A DNA stretch of 7,197 bases from Oscillospiraceae bacterium. GTDB lineage: Bacteria > Bacillota > Clostridia > Oscillospirales > Ruminococcaceae. Under the pieces are notes generated by a model. It ran no database searches. It saw only the letters and a program-made list of their open reading frames with translations, and was not told the DNA's origin. How positions within the stretch are numbered: position 1 is the stretch's first letter; every line of letters starts with the position of its first letter. The translations under genes and the position numbers were made by a program. Location of the stretch: the NCBI GenBank assembly GCA_017396055.1, contig JAFQND010000094.1, positions 1 to 7,197 on the forward strand, written 5' to 3'. Positions 4,621 to 7,197 of this stretch are shown piece by piece.

Positions 4621-5460
4621 ATGGATCTTTCGACTTCGATCAACATCTTTTTCGGACAGGGCTCCGTCACCGCACAGATGCAGCGGGTCTATGACGCGGG
4701 CTTTCGCACCATGGATATCAACTTCAACGACTGGATGGAGCTGCGGGATGAAAACGGCTGGTTTTCTGCCCTTCCCCGGTGGGAATGCTGGCTTTCTGAG
4801 ATCGAGAAATTCGTTTATCTCCACGGTGTCCGGCTGAATCAGTCCCACGGTCCGCTTTTTGACATCTTTGAAGAGAGTGAACGGACCGACCATCTGAGAG
4901 AAATGTGTGCGCTGTCGCTGGAATCGGCCGCAAGGCTCGGGATCCCATGGGTGGTCATGCAGCCCGGAACTGTTCCCGGTGATATGGCCCTTTCGTTCAC
5001 CCGCACAAGGGATTTCTACGCCCCTCTCGCCGCCCTTGCCAAAGAGCTGGGCACCGGCATCGTCTTTGAAAATACCCCCGAGGAGGGTTCCTTCGGCGGC
5101 AGACCGGAACACCTTATCGCTCTCTGTGACAGCCTTGCGGGATTCCCCGTGGGCGTATGCTGGGATATCGGCCACGCCCATATTCAGGGGCTCGATCAGC
5201 GAAAAGCCATCACTATGCTGGGAAACCGGCTCAGATGCCTGCACATCCAGGACAACGACGGCCGCTCGGACGGACATACTGCCCCTTATTACGGCACTGT
5301 CCGCTGGGATGAGATCCTGACTGCGCTGAAAGAAAGCGGCTATCAGGGTGACCTGACCCTTGAAGCGCAGAGATTCGTCCAGCCCGTCCCCGAAAGCTGT
5401 AAAGATGCCGCCATGGCGCTGCTTTTCGCCATCGGAAATGAGCTTGTGAAAAAATACTGA
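4621..5460 (+). CDS. Sugar phosphate isomerase/epimerase family protein (AP endonuclease 2-like TIM barrel)
   Basis: 279 residues, typical for this metal-dependent TIM-barrel family, which includes xylose isomerase-like enzymes, tagatose epimerases, inosose dehydratases and endonuclease IV. Probable metal ligands sit at the expected strand ends: Glu150 (GIVFEN), Asp182 (CWDIGHAHI, with His185 following), His208 (CLHIQDNDG) and Glu248 (LTLEAQRF). NQSHGPLFD (73-81) is the typical early His-containing strand. DGHTAPYYGTVRWDEILTAL (217-236) matches the substrate-proximal block where the family has H-x-P-x-G-x-G-x-x-(D/N)W. AGGGAAA (4611-4617) is a modest ribosome site overlapping the upstream stop. 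A terminator follows 8 bases after the stop, so this ends the unit. The actual sugar or cyclitol substrate cannot be read from sequence. It is not endonuclease IV, which needs nine metal ligands, so the neighbouring glycosylase-like gene does not make it a repair enzyme by itself. Confidence 0.85.
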   Translation: MDLSTSINIFFGQGSVTAQMQRVYDAGFRTMDINFNDWMELRDENGWFSALPRWECWLSEIEKFVYLHGVRLNQSHGPLFDIFEESERTDHLREMCALSLESAARLGIPWVVMQPGTVPGDMALSFTRTRDFYAPLAALAKELGTGIVFENTPEEGSFGGRPEHLIALCDSLAGFPVGVCWDIGHAHIQGLDQRKAITMLGNRLRCLHIQDNDGRSDGHTAPYYGTVRWDEILTALKESGYQGDLTLEAQRFVQPVPESCKDAAMALLFAIGNELVKKY

Positions 5461-5468
5461 TACAGCAT

Positions 5469-5500
5469 CCCCCGCCTTTTGTGCGGGGGTTTTTCTTTTT
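5469..5500 (+). terminator. Rho-independent terminator after the isomerase gene
   Basis: CCCCCGC (5469-5475), 7-base loop, GCGGGGG (5483-5489), then TTTTT-C-TTTTT and more T. Strong intrinsic terminator that separates the glycosylase-isomerase unit from degV-plsY. Confidence 0.92.
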
Positions 5501-5526
5501 TTCGGGGATAAAATTTCGAGAATCGG

Positions 5527-5555
5527 TTTACAAGATAAAGAAAATATGATAACAT
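5527..5555 (+). promoter_or_regulatory. Likely promoter of the degV-plsY operon
   Basis: TTTACA (5527-5532), 17-base spacer, TAACAT (5550-5555): 5/6 and 4/6 matches to sigma-A consensus. It lies in the AT-rich 5501-5616 gap after a strong terminator, where a promoter is required. An overlapping TATGAT at 5545-5550 is nearer consensus but has no -35 at proper distance. A short inverted repeat, AGATA-AACA-TATCT (5577-5590), lies downstream and might be a regulator site. Confidence 0.5.
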
Positions 5556-5616
5556 GGTATTGAAAAACCTCTGATAAGATAAACATATCTCTATAGAAAA
5601 AGGCAGAGTGAACCAT

Positions 5617-6447
5617 ATGAAGATCGTTGCAGATACCCCTACCCTGTTTACCCCCGAAGAAGCCAAAGCCCTCGGTATCATCACGGTACCCTCCTGTGCC
5701 ATCATCGACGGCACCGCCTATCGGGATTTTCTCGACATCTCCGGCGAGGATTTTCTTGCCCTTGTGAACGGCGGCGCCGTACCCACCACCTCTCAGCCCG
5801 CCATCGGCGATATTCTCGAAGCCTTTGAAAGCACCGGCGAAGAGATCCTCGCCCTGCCCATCGGCGACGGCCTTTCGGGCACCTACAGTGCCATGGTCTC
5901 CGCCCGCGACATGGCCGAAAACCCCGGACGGATCCACGTGGTCGATACCAAAACCCTGGCCGCCGCACAACGGTATCTGGTCAGAAAAGCCCTCCGTCTG
6001 GCCGAAGAAGGTGAGCCCGTTTCTGAGATCGTCAGAGATCTGGAGGAAAACATCGAGTCCTCTCTTTCGTTTGTCATTCCCGCCGACTTTGATTTTCTCC
6101 GCCGCAGCGGCAGACTGACCCCGGTGGCAGCAAAGCTTCTGCGCACCGTCCGGGTCGTACCGGTCCTGACCCAGAACGAGACCAAAAAGCGGATCAGCCT
6201 TTTCATCATCAAGCTCTCCCGCCAGAAAGCGCTGGAAGCGGTGGCGGAACATCTGAAAAAGGTGGGGGTCGATGAAAACTGGCTGATCGGCGTCTGTCAC
6301 GCCGGTGCCGAAGAAGAGGCCGCAAAGATGCTGGAATATCTGCACAGCCAGTTCCCCGGCGCAGAGACTGCGCTGTATCCGCTGGTGCCGTCGCTTATGA
6401 CCCACGGCGGTCCCGGCTGTGTGACCATTCAGGTCATCAGAAAATAA
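5617..6447 (+). CDS. DegV family protein, FakB-type fatty-acid-binding subunit
   Basis: 276 residues from ATG 5617; a GTG at 5608 would add three residues, and the purine-rich AGGCAGAGTGA before it makes the choice uncertain. Starting at 5617 gives MKIVADTPTLFT, the expected first strand of DegV proteins. Members bind one fatty acid in a two-domain fold and present it to the kinase FakA, which makes acyl-phosphate for phospholipid synthesis. Family motifs: PTTSQP (56-61), whose Thr/Ser contact the carboxylate; GLSGTYSA (85-92); FLRRSGRL (160-167), the usual L-R-G-R(I/L) turn; and HGGPG (263-267), the C-terminal HxGPG. No signal peptide or membrane segment. plsY, encoding the enzyme that uses acyl-phosphate, starts 15 bases after the stop, which strongly supports a lipid role. 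No fakA lies in the window, so the kinase must be encoded elsewhere. Confidence 0.9.
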   Translation: MKIVADTPTLFTPEEAKALGIITVPSCAIIDGTAYRDFLDISGEDFLALVNGGAVPTTSQPAIGDILEAFESTGEEILALPIGDGLSGTYSAMVSARDMAENPGRIHVVDTKTLAAAQRYLVRKALRLAEEGEPVSEIVRDLEENIESSLSFVIPADFDFLRRSGRLTPVAAKLLRTVRVVPVLTQNETKKRISLFIIKLSRQKALEAVAEHLKKVGVDENWLIGVCHAGAEEEAAKMLEYLHSQFPGAETALYPLVPSLMTHGGPGCVTIQVIRK

Positions 6448-6462
6448 GAAAGGAGTCTGTGT

Positions 6463-7074
6463 ATGATCATAGAGCTTCTGCTCCCCATTGTTTTCGGCTA
6501 CCTTCTGGGGTCTGTTCCCTTTGCGCTGGTCATCGGCAAGGTCTTTTACAAAACCGATATCCGCCAGCACGGAAGCAAAAACCTCGGCGGCGGCAACGCC
6601 GGACGGGTACTGGGCAAAAAAGCCGGTCTTGCTGTCATGACACTGGATATTCTGAAGGTTTCTCTGGCAGTATTTCTGGCCTCCTTCTTCCCCCACCGGG
6701 AGCTGACCATGACGATCGCCGGACTTGCGGCGGCGGTGGGACACTGTCTTCCTCTCTTCGCCCGGTTCAGGGGCGGTAAAGCGGTGGCAGTCATGTACGG
6801 CTATCTCTTTGGGATGATGCTGTGCCGGCCCTGCAGTCCGCTTGTCTTTTTCCTGCCGCTGATCACTTTTCTTGTGATCCTCTATCTCACCAAAATCATC
6901 GCCCTCTCGAGCATCGGCTCAGCTGTGGCGGTCACGGTCTATACTGCCCTTGCGGTGGGCTCGCCGGTCATGACGGCGGCTCTGGTGATCTTTTCCGTGA
7001 TGATCGTCTGGCGGCACCGCTCCAACCTCGCCCGCATCCGCAAAGGCGAAGAAAACAAAATCAGCTGGATGTAA
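6463..7074 (+). CDS. plsY: Glycerol-3-phosphate acyltransferase PlsY (acyl-phosphate dependent)
   Basis: 203-residue integral membrane enzyme that transfers the acyl group from acyl-phosphate to the 1-position of glycerol-3-phosphate, the first step of phosphatidic acid synthesis in most Gram-positive bacteria. Length is normal. The three cytoplasmic active-site motifs are present: GSKNLGGGNAGRVLG (37-51), GHCLPLFARFRGGKAVA (93-109) and RHRSNLARIRKGEENKI (184-200). Hydrophobic stretches at about 4-26, 55-76, 80-98, 112-140 and 150-182 fit the family's five or more membrane segments. In motif 1 the common S-x-N-P-G-A-T-N pattern is SKNLGGGN here, a modest variation that keeps Ser, both Asn and Gly. 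GAAAGGAG (6448-6455) sits 7 bases before the ATG. It follows degV by 15 bases and is closed by a terminator, so the two form a two-gene operon joining acyl-phosphate supply to use. Confidence 0.95.
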   Translation: MIIELLLPIVFGYLLGSVPFALVIGKVFYKTDIRQHGSKNLGGGNAGRVLGKKAGLAVMTLDILKVSLAVFLASFFPHRELTMTIAGLAAAVGHCLPLFARFRGGKAVAVMYGYLFGMMLCRPCSPLVFFLPLITFLVILYLTKIIALSSIGSAVAVTVYTALAVGSPVMTAALVIFSVMIVWRHRSNLARIRKGEENKISWM

Positions 7075-7080
7075 AAAGAA

Positions 7081-7111
7081 AAGCCCCGCCGGTCTGAGGC
7101 GGGGCTTTTTT
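7081..7111 (+). terminator. Rho-independent terminator after plsY
   Basis: AAGCCCCGCC (7081-7090), 7-base loop GGTCTGA, GGCGGGGCTT (7098-7107), continuing T to 7111: a perfect 10-bp stem starting six bases after the plsY stop. The A-rich stretch before the left arm (7073-7082) gives a T-run on the other strand, so it may also stop - strand transcription arriving from the right. Confidence 0.92.
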
Positions 7112-7134
7112 CGGCTCAAGAGCTTTAAAAATGA

Positions 7135-7162
7135 TTGTTTTTCGGCTTCGCTGTGATATAAT
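7135..7162 (+). promoter_or_regulatory. Extended -10 promoter reading out of the window
   Basis: Perfect TATAAT at 7157-7162 preceded by TGA, giving the extended -10 TGN element (TG at 7154-7155). A weak -35, TTGTTT at 7135-7140, has 16-base spacing. Transcription would start near 7169 toward a gene beyond 7197. No start codon with a ribosome site appears before the window ends. Confidence 0.65.
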
Positions 7163-7197
7163 GACATTATAAACAGGCTTTATCAGCCGACTCGACC

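Noticed and set aside
4483..6744. 753-codon open frame on the - strand spanning parts of four genes
   Set aside because: It is in exact codon register with the + strand genes at 4621, 5617 and 6463, so its stops would need TTA, CTA or TCA codons in those genes, which this GC-rich genome rarely uses. It also crosses a terminator and promoter. The encoded protein matches no family I recognise, while all + strand genes do.

Overview
The window is moderately GC-rich, compactly organised bacterial chromosome. Strong AAGGAGG-type ribosome sites, protein family types (PlsY, DegV/FakB, Clostridia-style Pol IV) and GC-rich hairpin repeats between genes suggest a Clostridia-class Firmicute, plausibly a gut Oscillospirales-like organism. 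That placement is inferred. All seven genes lie on the + strand. No rRNA, tRNA, CRISPR array, transposase or phage gene is visible.

Layout: (1-276) the C-terminal part of a YfbR-like HD 5'-deoxynucleotidase. (277-458) a spacer of short GC-rich palindromes related to each other. (459-1661) dinB, translesion DNA polymerase IV. (1662-2237) a 576-base non-coding stretch with more palindromes, a rho-independent terminator at 2060-2083, and a good sigma-A promoter at 2147-2175. (2238-3734) a cytoplasmic GH51 alpha-L-arabinofuranosidase. (3735-3963) a spacer with three almost contiguous perfect hairpins and a further strong hairpin before the next gene. (3964-4611) a divergent uracil-DNA glycosylase superfamily protein, followed 9 bases later by (4621-5460) a TIM-barrel sugar isomerase/epimerase, closed by a terminator at 5469-5500. 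(5617-6447) a DegV/FakB fatty-acid-binding protein and (6463-7074) PlsY glycerol-3-phosphate acyltransferase, closed by a terminator at 7081-7111. A promoter at 7135-7162 reads out of the window.

Functional reading: the DegV-plsY pair is the clearest module. FakB-type proteins present fatty acids to the kinase FakA, giving acyl-phosphate, the substrate PlsY uses for the first acylation of glycerol-3-phosphate. The GH51 enzyme processes arabinose-containing oligosaccharides inside the cell. It stands alone with its own promoter and no visible transporter or arabinose catabolic genes. The glycosylase-like gene and the isomerase look co-transcribed, but no shared pathway is evident. YfbR (nucleotide pool) and Pol IV (damage tolerance) both touch DNA metabolism, but palindromes separate them and their link is unproven.

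The genes are mostly conventional. The least explained content lies between them: a GTAGGG-plus-palindrome element present in about four copies, the three-hairpin array at 3766-3830, and a possible leader ORF with a hairpin before the glycosylase-like gene. I see no convincing new multi-gene system.
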